Virus record (IMG/VR): IMGVR_UViG_3300025030_000382
Coordinates: 1 to 26,092 of that record
DNA from: a virus
Strand: one strand, 5' to 3'
Length of the DNA: 26,092 bases
Of this stretch, positions 1 through 9,259 are shown piece after piece. The stretch's first letter is position 1. Each line of letters begins with the position of its first letter. The notes under the pieces were generated by a model, which worked only from the letters and a program-made list of their open reading frames with translations, ran no database searches and was not told where the DNA came from. A program made the position numbers and the translations under genes.

Positions 1-818
1 TTCTCGGGGATCTCCAGGTTCAGAAGGTGCAGATATACACGGCGCGGGTGAATGCCTTGCAAGTAGTGATTGACCTGTATCGTGCGCAGATGGAGGGAGC
101 CAAGCTCCAGACAGATATCGACAAGGCCAGGATTGACGCATTCAGGGCACGCATCGAGGCAGTCGTCGCTCAGATTGGCGGAGTCACCGCCAAGTACAAC
201 CTCTACCAAGCCAGGATCGCGGGAGAAACGGCGAAAGTCGAGCTGTTCGGAAAGCAGGTTGACGCCTTCGCAACTCAGGTCCAGGCAACGAAAGTAACAG
301 CAGATATCAACCTCGCTGAGATGCAGGCCCGCGTAGAAGGGAACAAAGATAAAGTCGCGATACTCACCGCCGCACTGGAGAAGTATAAAGCAGACGCTGC
401 CTACGAAGCTGGGAAGGAAGATGCTTACGCCCGCGGGTATACTGCGCAGGCAAGCCGGTACGCCGCCGAGGTCGATCGAGAGGGAGAGTATCTCCGAGCG
501 AAGGTGGAGACGTTCAAAGCCCAAGTGAACGAGGTCATAGGCCGCGCCGAACTGGCAGTGAAGGAGATGGACGCTCGCCTCCAAGCGGCAACAGCGTCGA
601 AGGAGATGCAGCTCGAAGCCATGAAGACTACGGCCCTTATAAACGCCCAGCTAGCTGCCGCAGCGATGACCAGTACTTCTGTATCCACACAAATGGGATT
701 TAACGAATCACTCTCAAGTTCCAACAGCACGTCCAGTAGTGAGAGCAGTAGTCACAACAATAGTAACGTTGTCGAGATCAGCACACAAACTGTCGATCAG
801 ACTGTACATCAAGGGTAG
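1..818 (+). CDS. Coiled-coil virion-type protein, 5' end cut by window
   Basis: The reading frame is open from the window edge (in frame from position 3) to TAG at 816-818. The first available start (GTG at 27) has no convincing ribosome binding site, so the true start is probably outside the window. The visible 260-odd residues are almost entirely helical: alanine, lysine, glutamate and glutamine dominate, with recurring patterns such as YxAxI, KVExF and QVxA, suggesting a long coiled coil built from degenerate repeats. The last 55 or so residues switch to a serine/asparagine-rich, probably disordered tail. I do not recognise the family. Its place just upstream of two probable virion genes on the same strand suggests a structural or internal virion role, by context only. 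Confidence 0.75.
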   Translation, partial: LGDLQVQKVQIYTARVNALQVVIDLYRAQMEGAKLQTDIDKARIDAFRARIEAVVAQIGGVTAKYNLYQARIAGETAKVELFGKQVDAFATQVQATKVTADINLAEMQARVEGNKDKVAILTAALEKYKADAAYEAGKEDAYARGYTAQASRYAAEVDREGEYLRAKVETFKAQVNEVIGRAELAVKEMDARLQAATASKEMQLEAMKTTALINAQLAAAAMTSTSVSTQMGFNESLSSSNSTSSSESSSHNNSNVVEISTQTVDQTVHQG

Positions 819-823
819 AAGTG

Positions 824-850
824 TGGTATAGTAGTGTTACACACAGGAGG
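824..850 (+). promoter_or_regulatory. Possible extended -10 promoter and RBS before the 390-aa gene
   Basis: The 37-nt gap between genes holds TGG-TATAGT at 824-832, an extended -10-like element without a clear -35 box, followed by AGGAGG at 845-850, six bases before the ATG at 856. The ribosome binding site is clear. The promoter is weakly supported and the gene may simply be co-transcribed with its upstream neighbour. Confidence 0.3.
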
Positions 851-855
851 ATATC

Positions 856-2028
856 ATGGCTGGATTTATCAAAGAGGAAGAGGAACGGGCGAAAGTAGAC
901 AAGAACTGGGCCTATCAGGCGGGGAGCGGGTTCAGAGAGGTAGTAGCCCCTGCTGTAGCACAAGGCGCCGCAGTAGTGACGGATGTTGCCACTGAGCCCC
1001 TCCGGAAGGGGATATACAACGCCAGCAACCTCGTTCGCGGGGTGTTCGGTGCGGCGCCGAACGAACCGTTTGTTAAGAACCCCCTTGCCCAAGGCATGAA
1101 CAACATGCTCGCCCCGGCAGTCCGGGACACTGCGGTCCCCTATGTCGCTCAGTCTACTGAGCTTCCCGCACCCACAAACCTGGCGCCCGCAAACGCTAGG
1201 GAGTCAACAGCTTCCGGTTCCGCCTTTCTTGGGAGACCAGTTACTGCAGAAAGAATGAGGCAACTGACTGCAGACCCTGTTGAAGGGCTGGACTATACAG
1301 TTTTACCTGGCGGGACTGAGCTCATTACTGAGTATAGACACGACATAGCGACTGAGCAACGAAAACTAGAGGACGCACGAGACAGAGCCGCAGGGCGCCT
1401 TACCTCCTCAGAACGCAATGCGTTAGGCGGAGGGTTAGGCATACAACGCACAAGCGGTGCCCAGCAGATCTCAGACCCGCGAAGAGAAATAATGAACGGA
1501 AACGTCACTACTGTACTTGGTGGCGGGAGCGACCGCCCTTCGACATACATGCCTTTCCCCTCACCTAATGGGATGTGGCCAGATGCCGTAAACCTCTACA
1601 AAGCAGAAATAGATGCCTGGCGGACGCTGAACGGCCTAGTGCCCCTTGAGCAAGCCCAGGCGTCGCTGGCGGAAACGTCAGCAACAGAAATGCCGGAGGA
1701 GAATAAGTCTCAGCAGAGGCTTAGATTGGCGCAAACTGAAGAGTCACAGGCCCGGACTGGGCAAATAGGTAAAGGTGTATGGCAAACAGTTTCAGTTGAG
1801 GAACCCGGCACAGCCGCAGCAGGGTTCCAGCCGACAAAGTCTGCCGTGCAAGTGAACTCTGCCACTGGCGAAACGCGCCCCATCGGTGGGGGTCGACGAA
1901 CCCCGTCTGTACCTGACATGCTCTCCAGCCTCTCAGAAGACCGCAAGAAAAGAGTAATTGAGCACTTCGGTAATCGTACCGATGTGACCCCTGAGTCAGT
2001 ATTTGAGTATATAAAAACACTCCAATAA
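856..2028 (+). CDS. Unknown 390-aa protein, probable virion protein
   Basis: The ATG at 856 has a strong AGGAGG site, and the frame ends with TAA at 2026-2028, two bases before the next ATG, so it is likely translationally coupled to the giant gene. The N-terminus is a charged helix followed by an Ala/Gly/Val-rich stretch (about residues 30-70) that could associate with membranes. The middle is rich in Pro, Thr, Ser and Gly with a helical patch near residues 150-180, and the C-terminus ends in a short charged helix. I see no catalytic motif and do not recognise the family. Its position between a coiled-coil protein and a PLxRFG-type giant protein suggests an internal or ejected virion protein; this is inferred from context. 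Confidence 0.8.
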   Translation: MAGFIKEEEERAKVDKNWAYQAGSGFREVVAPAVAQGAAVVTDVATEPLRKGIYNASNLVRGVFGAAPNEPFVKNPLAQGMNNMLAPAVRDTAVPYVAQSTELPAPTNLAPANARESTASGSAFLGRPVTAERMRQLTADPVEGLDYTVLPGGTELITEYRHDIATEQRKLEDARDRAAGRLTSSERNALGGGLGIQRTSGAQQISDPRREIMNGNVTTVLGGGSDRPSTYMPFPSPNGMWPDAVNLYKAEIDAWRTLNGLVPLEQAQASLAETSATEMPEENKSQQRLRLAQTEESQARTGQIGKGVWQTVSVEEPGTAAAGFQPTKSAVQVNSATGETRPIGGGRRTPSVPDMLSSLSEDRKKRVIEHFGNRTDVTPESVFEYIKTLQ

Positions 2029-2030
2029 TT

Positions 2031-5000
2031 ATGCCTACTCTCGACGAACTTATCAACCCTCCGGATGACACAGGCTCGACGCTCCAAGACTTGATGGGCG
2101 AGCCTGCTGGTTTTAGGCAGCCGCGAAGCGGCGTAGGAGAAGTCCTTACTGGCCTTCGTTCAGGTGTAACCGAGGAGGTCCCCCTCCAGGCTGGACAGGT
2201 GATGCAGTGGCTCGGTGAGCCTACCGGAGGCGGCTTCCGTCAGGGCATCTACGATGTGGGCAAGGACATCGCCGACGCCGCCAAAGCTCGACTAGAGCTG
2301 CCGGAGAACAAACTTCAGCCGGAGGCGCACGGCGCAGTAGTCAACGCCTTGGCTGAAGGCGGGAAGATGCTCGCCCCGTCCATCGCTGCTCCTGCCATCG
2401 TAGGAGGCGGCCTGATGCTTGCCGGGGCGGCAGCCCCTGAGCTTGCAGTAGGTGGGGCGGTAGGGCTTGGGATATCGTCGTTACTCGGCGCGGTCCCGGC
2501 GGCTATGCAGCAAGGACAGCAGACCCTTGAGTCAGTCAAAGAGTCCGGGGCGTCCGACGAAGTAGCCCGCGCAGCCGGCTGGAAGAATGCATTCATTGAG
2601 GGCGTAGGAGAAGCAGCAGGTACGTTCGTAGGCGGCAAGTTCGTAGGCGTAGCCGGGAAAGCTCTCGGCAAAGCCGTAGCGCCGACGGTAGCCGGTACGA
2701 TCAAAGCGGCGACAGATACTGCCGTGTGGAAACCGTTCGCTAAGAACCTTGTGGGGACTGCTGCCGCTGAGGTGGGTACTGAGATCGGGCAGGCTGGCCT
2801 GCAGGCCGCAGTGGAAAAAGAGGCAGGAGTAGACGTAGACCCCCTTGAGCAGATGAAAAGCGTCGTTGGACCCACCCTCGGCATGACTGCGTTCCTTGCT
2901 CCGTTCGGACTCCATGCGAACTACCGAAACGCTCAGAGCGCCAAGGCAGTGAATACTGTTATCGAAGATCCAGCTTCAGCGACGCCGGAGCAACGACAGG
3001 CCGTCGTAGACGAACTTCACAAGCAGGCGGTAGCCAACGGAGTGCCGGACGCGGACCAATGGCTCGTTGGAGCGAAAGAGGACGTTACGGCGGGCCTCCC
3101 TATCCGAAGAGTAGCGAATGTAATCCGTGAAGAAGTTACGCCCGCAGAGCAGGCGACCGCAGCCATCCAAGGAGAGCTGCTGAACAACGCAACGTCCGAC
3201 AGAGTCAAGGTCGACAAGGTCGAAGGCAAGAAGGCAAGCATATCCATAGGAGATCAGGCTGCAGAGCTGCTGATCGAAGACGCAGTCAAAGCCGTCGCCG
3301 CCGGAAATCTCGAAGAGGTCCTTACCAAGAAAGTAGTGGAGCAGACTCCGCAAGAGGTCCCGCACGAAGCTGCGGGTGCGCTCGAAGCGGAGACAGTCAG
3401 TCCCGCATTCGAAGAACTGGAGCCGATGAAGCTGGCGCAAGCCCTCGGCAAACCCAATGAAATAAACACGCTTACCACTCTCGGTGTCACCGACCCAGTG
3501 CAACAATCGGAGATGATTGTGCGCGATGCAGTCACCCAGAAAGTAGATCTTGCTCTCATGGCTAGGGCGAAAGGCAAGACAGCGCTCGCAGATACGCTCG
3601 AAACGCAGGCCCGTGAGAACGGTACGAAACTCGTAGAAGCCGGCGGAGAAGACATAGCTCCCTCAGTGGACGCCGCACTCAGTCGGCTGGAGAGCGCCGC
3701 TCAAGCCTCTACCTCTTCAGGGGTAAGCTCACCCAGAGCGGCCACTTCGCCCGCAGAGATAACGCAGGTAGGTCGGCAAGTCTCTCCGGACATGATATAC
3801 AACGGGGAGATGGAGGGGCTGCACTTATTCACCACCCAGACTGGAGCCGCGAAGGGGGGTACATTTGCGATACAGGGTACACCTACAGTTGAGAAGGTTC
3901 AACAGGCCCACAACACGCTTCAGGAGAAATTCGCTGGGACTCAATCTTTCGCCGCCCTCGACAACCTCGCCGCGACCGCTGTGAAGCGAACGATTACCAC
4001 GGGCGACTTGTTCACTACGATTGAACAGTCTCCAAACGTGAACATCCAGAAACTCGGAGGTTTCCTCAAGGCGTTCACGCCCGGCTCAAAGTTGGACGCG
4101 ATTGTTAAGGTAGACCCTACAGCCAAGGCGTCGAAGTACACGCCAGGGACCAACGAAATCGTAATCAAGAATTTGCAGAACGCTCCGACGTCTTTACACG
4201 AGCTGGTGCACTCGGTCACGGTGCGAGAATTGAAAGTCCGACCAGACATGCAGAAGCGGGTGAAAGAGGTCATGGCGTTGGTCAAGGTCCAGGTCGCTAA
4301 GAGCGGGCTCATTTCAAAAGACACGATCTCCGGCATCGAGGCTGCTGGTGGCAGTAAGACGTTCAAGAACAAGTTCCTCGCCGGAGAGCTGTCCGGCATG
4401 GAGCAAATCGGCTACGGGCTCCTCAACGAGCAGGAGTTCCTGGCCCAGGCGTTCTCCTCGCCACAGTTTCAAGGCGTACTGAAAGCGACTCAGATCAAGA
4501 CCGGCGGCAAGCTCCGTAGCGCATGGGACGCCCTCGTCGAGAAGGTTATGCAGGTCCTCGGGATCGAGGCGAAACATACTACGGCGTTCAGCGAGGCTCT
4601 GTCTATCGCTGCTCAGTTGGCGAGTACGGACGTAACCGGAACACCACTACAGGCGCAGACTACCAAGGGTGGTAGCACCTTCATCGCACAGGTGCAGAAG
4701 GACCTGAAGGTTTTCCTCGGCAGGGGGTACGACAATCTCGTGAAACGAGGGAAACTTGAAGTTGTGGAGAATGCAAGCGAACTTGGTACCGAGGGCGAAG
4801 CCCTTCGAACCTCGAACGGCAAAACTGCAGGCGCGTACTTCCCCCTCCAGAAGAAAGTCGTTCTCTTCGCAGACAACCTCCGACCCGGCGGCGCGGCAGA
4901 TCTGATGCGACATGAAGCAGGTCATGCCCTCCTCAAGGAAGACAAGGTATTTCGCAAAGGGCGAACCAAGATCCTGAAGGACTTCGCCGTTCTCGCCAAG

Positions 5001-8000
5001 ACCAACCCTGCGGTCAAGGCTGCATTTGCTAAGGTGCCGAAAGACACGGAGAGAGGCTTCCGAGGTGAAGAGGCGCTCATGTACTTCCTTCAGGAGAAGT
5101 CCAACAGGCAGCACAATATCTTCAAACGGGTACTCTCCGCCGTCAAGGCCGCACTCTACCGGCTTGGTGTCGCCTACGGGCGGTTCTCAGAGTCCGACCT
5201 CGTTTCACTGTTCTCGCAAGGCACTCAGGCGTGGGCACGGAGAGAGCAGGACCAGGCTCCTAGCAGGAGCCTGAACGAGATCCTGGCCAAGCTGGACCAG
5301 CCGGAGCAACTGTTCTCAGTAGTCTCCGACAAAATGAAAGAAGGGCAAGCGACGATTGACCAAGTCTTAGACGCAGTCCAAAATTCGAAGGATATCCTAC
5401 GCGACACCTACGTCAAGTACGCCAAGCAGTGGTTAGCGGTAACACCGCGGTCGCACTTGGCCCAGACCCTCGGTAATAAGATCCACTGGCTAAAAGACAT
5501 CGACACGCACAACAAAAAGATGGAGGCTATCAAGGCCCAACTCCCTGACGACTTTTACGCCATCTATCAGGACGCGGAGCGCATCGCCGAGAAAAACTCC
5601 GGCTTGAAGGCGTTCAACAATCTCCTCCTCGTTGGCACGTTCAACCAGATGACCCCTTGGCTTAGTGAAAACGAGCAAGGCTGGGTATCTACGACCGGCC
5701 CGGCTGCTCTGCAGACCGACAGCGCCGAGCGCCTCTGGCAAGCCGAAGGGATGCGGAAGTCTACTGGCAAGTCGTTCGTTGAGGCGTACCTGGAAGTTCG
5801 AACCGCGTGGGACCGGTTAAAACCGGTTGAGCAGGAGCAAGCGAAAAAGGTCGTTGACTACCTAGCCTTTCTCAGGGAGAGAGAACGGAACAATCTCCTC
5901 GCTGTTATCGAGGCGTCGTCCGAAGGCGACCAGACCTTGCGCGAACAGCTCATGACCCAGTTCAATGCAACCTTCAGCAAGCTGCGAGGCATCTACGTGC
6001 CGTTATCGCGGTACGGTGAGTACATCCTGAAGTTCACTACGCAGGACGGTCGGGAGCAGACTGAGTTCTTCTCCTCACCTGGTGAACGTCGCGTATTCCG
6101 CAATCAGATGGAGGCCCAAGGCGTTGACCCGGACACCTTCGTTGAAGACGTGAAGAGGGAAACCCAGAGAGGCGAAGCCGTTATCCCGCAGGCCCTGCGA
6201 GAGCAGCTCGGCAAAGCCCTTGAGGCGAAGTACATGGCAGGCGTCGACCTGAGTGATGACGGCGCGGTAAGCGAAGCGCAGCAGCGCGCCGCCGACGCTT
6301 TCTCCGACCTGAACCAGGTCATCATCCGCTGGATGCCGGAGACCTCCGCGCTGAAGAACTCCATCCATCGAAAGAACGTTCTTGGTGCCCACACCGACAT
6401 GCTCCGCAGCTCGATGGACTATGTCCTGAGACATGCAGGCTCAATCGCCTGGATGGAGTATGGGCGGAAGATCGAGGCGGATATCCAAGGGTTCGAGGAA
6501 GAGACGAAGGGGATGGTTGCAGACCGAGATGAAAAGGTCCGGAGCGGCGAAGGCGTAATAAACACTGATATGCGCACTGAGTTGGTCAACGACGCCAGGA
6601 GATGGTACCAAGCAGTGAAGAATGAGCGGGTGAGCCCTATAGCCTCGACGCTTGGCAAGTTCAGCACCGCCTACTATATGACGTCCCCATCGACTTTTTT
6701 GGTCCAGTTGACCCAGTTACCAGTGCTCACACTGCCAGCCCTTGCCCGTAAGTTCGCTTCCCTACCGAAGGCAACCGCAGCACTCACCGAGGGACTGCGC
6801 AAGGCGTTCAGTGTGAAGTATAGCAAAGATGCAATGTACGGCGACGCTGATGTAAACCAATTATACGCGGACCTGCATCTGAAAGTAACAGAGAAGAACA
6901 GGGTTGGAGACCGTCAACTCGGCGAAGACTTCTTCTCGCCGGCAGAGAAGCTGCAGAAGGTAAAAGGGCTGAAGTCCGACTATAAGCGCGAGCTTCTCGC
7001 CCTTCGTGAATCTCTCGCCCGAGGCGACTTGGATATCTCCGCTGTCCATGAGGCGAGTGACATCGCTCAAGGGAAACAGACGACTGCGGTCGGCAAGGCC
7101 CTGCGCTACGCGATGCTGCCTATGCAGCACGGCGAGCTTGGCAGCCGGAAAGCGACAGTTCTTGCGAGTTATAAACTGGCGACTGAAAAGAAGAAGGACT
7201 TCTTCTCGGCACTGGACGACTCTTCGGAAATCGTCGGCGGGACGCTTTATAATTACGCCAAATCCGACAAGGGCTGGTTCATGCAGGGAGACACCGTCAG
7301 GACTCTGACGACGTTCCAGACGTACCGGATAAAGACTGCGCTTCGCATGGGTATATTGCTGATGCAGGCGACGAAAGGAGAAACTCCTGAAGTTCGTCGC
7401 GAGGCGATGAAAGAGTTCCTTGGGGTAACTGCGATGTCTGCCGCACTTGCCGGCGTACATGGCACGATTATCGGCGGGCTGGTGTTTGGCCTCGCCAACC
7501 TCTTCGGAGGCGACGACGATGAACCCTTCGACGCGGAGCTGGAGTTCGACAACTGGGTAAACGAGCGGGCCGGAGATCTCTTCGGTGGCGTTATCTCCTA
7601 CGGACTACCTACCGCTGCAGGAATGAACATCTCGAAACGCGTAGGTATGGGCGACCTGTACGGAGCTTCCTCGGAGCCTCCTGAGTATCTGCATGGGGCG
7701 CAGCTCGCGGCATGGTACGCCGGCAACCTCATCGGCCCGAGCTTCTCAGTGGCGCAGTCGTGGGTCAAGGGCTACGACCAGATGTTTAACAAAGGGAACT
7801 TCATGCGAGGGCTCGAAGAAGCGCTACCAAAACCTTTGAAGGACGGACTGAAAGCGATGCGAGTCGCCTCCGACGGACTGAAGACCGGAGCGGGGAAGAA
7901 ACTCCTTGCGGACGAGGCCATCGGCCCTGACGAAATCCTGATGATTGGGCTTGGGTTCAACCCGGACGAAGTTGCGAAGGCACAGGGCGCGGAGCGCAGT

Positions 8001-8264
8001 CTGAACAAGATAGGGACTCAGCTCTCCGAACGGAAAGGCCGACTCATTCGGGACGCAGCACAGGCGATCGTCGAGAGCGAGGACACTGACGGGCCGATGG
8101 CCGCAATCGCGACCTTCAATAAAAAACTCCCCCGGTTTGCTATCACCGGGGGAGATATACGACCCGCAATCAAGAAGATGGTTCTAGGAGAGCAGGGGAC
8201 TACCGGTCTTCGTCAGCAGCAGATTGCTGAGCAGTTTGGGATTCAGACGTACCGGGGGGAGTAG
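2031..8264 (+). CDS. Giant polyvalent virion protein, PLxRFG type, two zincin motifs
   Basis: A 2077-residue protein. Residues about 113-159 and 190-225 are Gly/Ala-rich and hydrophobic. Two separate HExxH motifs follow: HELVH at 723-727 and HEAGH at 961-965, each in a zincin-like setting. A PLSRYG motif at 1324-1329, preceded by Tyr-Val, matches the signature of the large phage PLxRFG domain. A hydrophobic Gly/Ala segment (about 1796-1827) precedes an acidic GGDDDEPFD stretch. Families of this kind are large phage proteins thought to be packaged and ejected with the DNA, and polyvalent proteins often carry several enzyme domains. Protease activity on host or virion proteins is inferred. The ATG lies two bases after the preceding stop and lacks a strong RBS, so coupling is likely. 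Its last 65 bases overlap a gene on the other strand, and a minus-strand terminator lies within its coding sequence. Confidence 0.85.
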   Translation: MPTLDELINPPDDTGSTLQDLMGEPAGFRQPRSGVGEVLTGLRSGVTEEVPLQAGQVMQWLGEPTGGGFRQGIYDVGKDIADAAKARLELPENKLQPEAHGAVVNALAEGGKMLAPSIAAPAIVGGGLMLAGAAAPELAVGGAVGLGISSLLGAVPAAMQQGQQTLESVKESGASDEVARAAGWKNAFIEGVGEAAGTFVGGKFVGVAGKALGKAVAPTVAGTIKAATDTAVWKPFAKNLVGTAAAEVGTEIGQAGLQAAVEKEAGVDVDPLEQMKSVVGPTLGMTAFLAPFGLHANYRNAQSAKAVNTVIEDPASATPEQRQAVVDELHKQAVANGVPDADQWLVGAKEDVTAGLPIRRVANVIREEVTPAEQATAAIQGELLNNATSDRVKVDKVEGKKASISIGDQAAELLIEDAVKAVAAGNLEEVLTKKVVEQTPQEVPHEAAGALEAETVSPAFEELEPMKLAQALGKPNEINTLTTLGVTDPVQQSEMIVRDAVTQKVDLALMARAKGKTALADTLETQARENGTKLVEAGGEDIAPSVDAALSRLESAAQASTSSGVSSPRAATSPAEITQVGRQVSPDMIYNGEMEGLHLFTTQTGAAKGGTFAIQGTPTVEKVQQAHNTLQEKFAGTQSFAALDNLAATAVKRTITTGDLFTTIEQSPNVNIQKLGGFLKAFTPGSKLDAIVKVDPTAKASKYTPGTNEIVIKNLQNAPTSLHELVHSVTVRELKVRPDMQKRVKEVMALVKVQVAKSGLISKDTISGIEAAGGSKTFKNKFLAGELSGMEQIGYGLLNEQEFLAQAFSSPQFQGVLKATQIKTGGKLRSAWDALVEKVMQVLGIEAKHTTAFSEALSIAAQLASTDVTGTPLQAQTTKGGSTFIAQVQKDLKVFLGRGYDNLVKRGKLEVVENASELGTEGEALRTSNGKTAGAYFPLQKKVVLFADNLRPGGAADLMRHEAGHALLKEDKVFRKGRTKILKDFAVLAKTNPAVKAAFAKVPKDTERGFRGEEALMYFLQEKSNRQHNIFKRVLSAVKAALYRLGVAYGRFSESDLVSLFSQGTQAWARREQDQAPSRSLNEILAKLDQPEQLFSVVSDKMKEGQATIDQVLDAVQNSKDILRDTYVKYAKQWLAVTPRSHLAQTLGNKIHWLKDIDTHNKKMEAIKAQLPDDFYAIYQDAERIAEKNSGLKAFNNLLLVGTFNQMTPWLSENEQGWVSTTGPAALQTDSAERLWQAEGMRKSTGKSFVEAYLEVRTAWDRLKPVEQEQAKKVVDYLAFLRERERNNLLAVIEASSEGDQTLREQLMTQFNATFSKLRGIYVPLSRYGEYILKFTTQDGREQTEFFSSPGERRVFRNQMEAQGVDPDTFVEDVKRETQRGEAVIPQALREQLGKALEAKYMAGVDLSDDGAVSEAQQRAADAFSDLNQVIIRWMPETSALKNSIHRKNVLGAHTDMLRSSMDYVLRHAGSIAWMEYGRKIEADIQGFEEETKGMVADRDEKVRSGEGVINTDMRTELVNDARRWYQAVKNERVSPIASTLGKFSTAYYMTSPSTFLVQLTQLPVLTLPALARKFASLPKATAALTEGLRKAFSVKYSKDAMYGDADVNQLYADLHLKVTEKNRVGDRQLGEDFFSPAEKLQKVKGLKSDYKRELLALRESLARGDLDISAVHEASDIAQGKQTTAVGKALRYAMLPMQHGELGSRKATVLASYKLATEKKKDFFSALDDSSEIVGGTLYNYAKSDKGWFMQGDTVRTLTTFQTYRIKTALRMGILLMQATKGETPEVRREAMKEFLGVTAMSAALAGVHGTIIGGLVFGLANLFGGDDDEPFDAELEFDNWVNERAGDLFGGVISYGLPTAAGMNISKRVGMGDLYGASSEPPEYLHGAQLAAWYAGNLIGPSFSVAQSWVKGYDQMFNKGNFMRGLEEALPKPLKDGLKAMRVASDGLKTGAGKKLLADEAIGPDEILMIGLGFNPDEVAKAQGAERSLNKIGTQLSERKGRLIRDAAQAIVESEDTDGPMAAIATFNKKLPRFAITGGDIRPAIKKMVLGEQGTTGLRQQQIAEQFGIQTYRGE
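8118..8154 (-). terminator. Intrinsic terminator of the leftward operon
   Basis: Arms 8127-8136 (CTCCCCCGGT) and 8145-8154 (ACCGGGGGAG) are perfect 10-base complements around an 8-base loop. Read on the minus strand, the hairpin is followed directly by six T residues (8126-8121) and then ATT. This is a textbook rho-independent terminator for leftward transcription, 46 bases beyond the last minus-strand stop codon. It sits inside the plus-strand giant gene, where the same bases encode the stretch around LPRFAITGG near the C-terminus. On the plus strand the hairpin has no following T-tract. Confidence 0.9.
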
Positions 8265-8385
8265 GGTATATTACGTTGGTCCCCACCCGCAATGCGTCTT
8301 CCACCAAGAACCGCAGGAAACGAAACGATACGAACCGGTGGGCAAACATGGCCTCTTTCCCGGCATAAATTTTCCAGTGTTTCAT
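8200..8385 (-). CDS. Small 61-aa protein ending the leftward operon
   Basis: The ATG at 8385 overlaps the TGA of the upstream DUF6378-like gene as ATGA, and a GAGGGAGA ribosome binding site sits just ahead. The frame ends with TAG at 8202-8200. The first half is basic and aromatic (MKHWKIYAGKEAMFAHRF); the second half is polar and probably disordered. No family is recognised. The gene runs 65 bases into the 3' end of the convergent giant gene, and the operon terminator follows. Start signals and operon position favour a real gene; the composition of the overlapping half is less convincing. Confidence 0.6.
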   Translation of the reverse strand: MKHWKIYAGKEAMFAHRFVSFRFLRFLVEDALRVGTNVIYPTPPGTSESQTAQQSAADEDR

Positions 8386-8912
8386 ACTTTCTCCCTCATC
8401 AGCCGATCGGCTGTGATCGCGGCGTAGCCGCAAATATCGATATACGAGTCCCGTTTCAACTTCTGCCCCTGGCAGCGAGCAACCTTGAACAAGATCATCA
8501 TGTGGGCTACGTCTTTGGCTTGCAGGTGGTGATGGTCGCTGTTGTATTCGTGCCGCAAGTACGTTGACCAATAGTCGGCGATCAGCGCGAAAGAATCTTC
8601 CGGACTCCCATATTGATCTTGTCGTTCACCACAGATTGTGGCCTTAGCTTCGTCTAAGCAGTCTCCGAGCGTGTGGTGCGAGCCAGCCTCAGCGGCCTGT
8701 AAGCGGCCCTTCCAATTGTCCGTACATAGTTTGGCCGATGCTGCTGCCCCCGTCAGCCCATCAACGACATTTATCTCCCTGGACTTTGCCTCCGCGTAAC
8801 AGAACGGGCAGCCCGGTGTTTTTTCTAGGTCCGCGTAGTAGTCTCCGTGAACCCTGCATCGTCTTACTCTCTTTTCCTCCTGTACTTCAGTAATCTCTTG
8901 GTCCTGATTCAT
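8382..8912 (-). CDS. DUF6378-like phage protein with N-terminal zinc-binding motif
   Basis: 176 residues, ATG at 8912 with GGAGGAAGC just upstream. The N-terminal part has C19-x-x-H22 and C35-x2-C38, a likely zinc ribbon. The C-terminal half (about 94-172) contains ERQDQYGSPEDSF, DVAHMMILFKVAR and KRDSYIDICGYAA, which match my recollection of the phage family DUF6378, an uncharacterised helical domain. Its acidic and histidine-rich helices resemble all-alpha NTP pyrophosphohydrolases in general style, but I cannot confirm catalytic residues. It is followed by an ATGA-overlapping small gene. Joining a zinc ribbon to this domain suggests nucleic-acid or nucleotide binding; that is inference. 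Confidence 0.75.
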   Translation of the reverse strand: MNQDQEITEVQEEKRVRRCRVHGDYYADLEKTPGCPFCYAEAKSREINVVDGLTGAAASAKLCTDNWKGRLQAAEAGSHHTLGDCLDEAKATICGERQDQYGSPEDSFALIADYWSTYLRHEYNSDHHHLQAKDVAHMMILFKVARCQGQKLKRDSYIDICGYAAITADRLMREKV

Positions 8913-8920
8913 GCTTCCTC

Positions 8921-9181
8921 CTATCGTATATGTTTTCTACCGTACGCCACTCCGTTTAGCCAAGCACTAAGTTCATACGTAGTCTGGGCGGTAAATATTT
9001 CCCCCGGACATGCGTCCGCAGTCAGTGGAAATTCCCCTCGGGGGAATATGTCTATCGAAGTACCGTTACATTGCAGCGAAAATCCGAGGTCCCACGCTCT
9101 CTGTGCAAGCTCGGCTAAATGATTCAAGGCTTCCATCTCGATTGCCTGATCTCTTTCAGACATGTCCATAGGCATTGTCAT
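8921..9181 (-). CDS. Unknown 86-aa protein
   Basis: ATG at 9181, preceded by a GGGGGGAAG ribosome binding site, stop TAG at 8923-8921. The protein opens with a helical stretch rich in Met, Glu and Ala (SERDQAIEMEALNHLAELAQ) and then a mixed segment with two cysteines (QCNGTSIDIFP and DACPGE). No family is recognised. It lies eight bases upstream of the DUF6378-like gene in a compact operon of small genes. A second ATG two codons in is also possible as the start. Confidence 0.7.
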   Translation of the reverse strand: MTMPMDMSERDQAIEMEALNHLAELAQRAWDLGFSLQCNGTSIDIFPRGEFPLTADACPGEIFTAQTTYELSAWLNGVAYGRKHIR

Positions 9182-9249
9182 TTCGCTTCCCCCCTCATCC
9201 GAAGTAAGTTCTCACACATTTCACGCTGAAATGCGATTCGTTGCTCCAT
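9178..9249 (-). CDS. Possible mini-gene of 23-31 codons
   Basis: The gap between the 61-aa and 86-aa genes contains an open frame that starts at ATG 9249 (or GTG 9273) and whose TGA overlaps the next ATG as ATGA, the pattern seen through this operon. The peptide (MEQRIAFQREMCENLL, then RMRGEAK) is charged and looks helical. There is no strong ribosome binding site at either start. It may be a real small gene or simply spacer, so confidence is limited. Confidence 0.4.
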   Translation of the reverse strand: MEQRIAFQREMCENLLRMRGEAK

Positions 9250-9259
9250 AATTTGTGTC

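Noticed and set aside
8265-8567. Plus-strand open frames after the giant gene
   Set aside because: They lack ribosome binding sites and lie opposite well-supported minus-strand genes; their peptides look like antisense translation.
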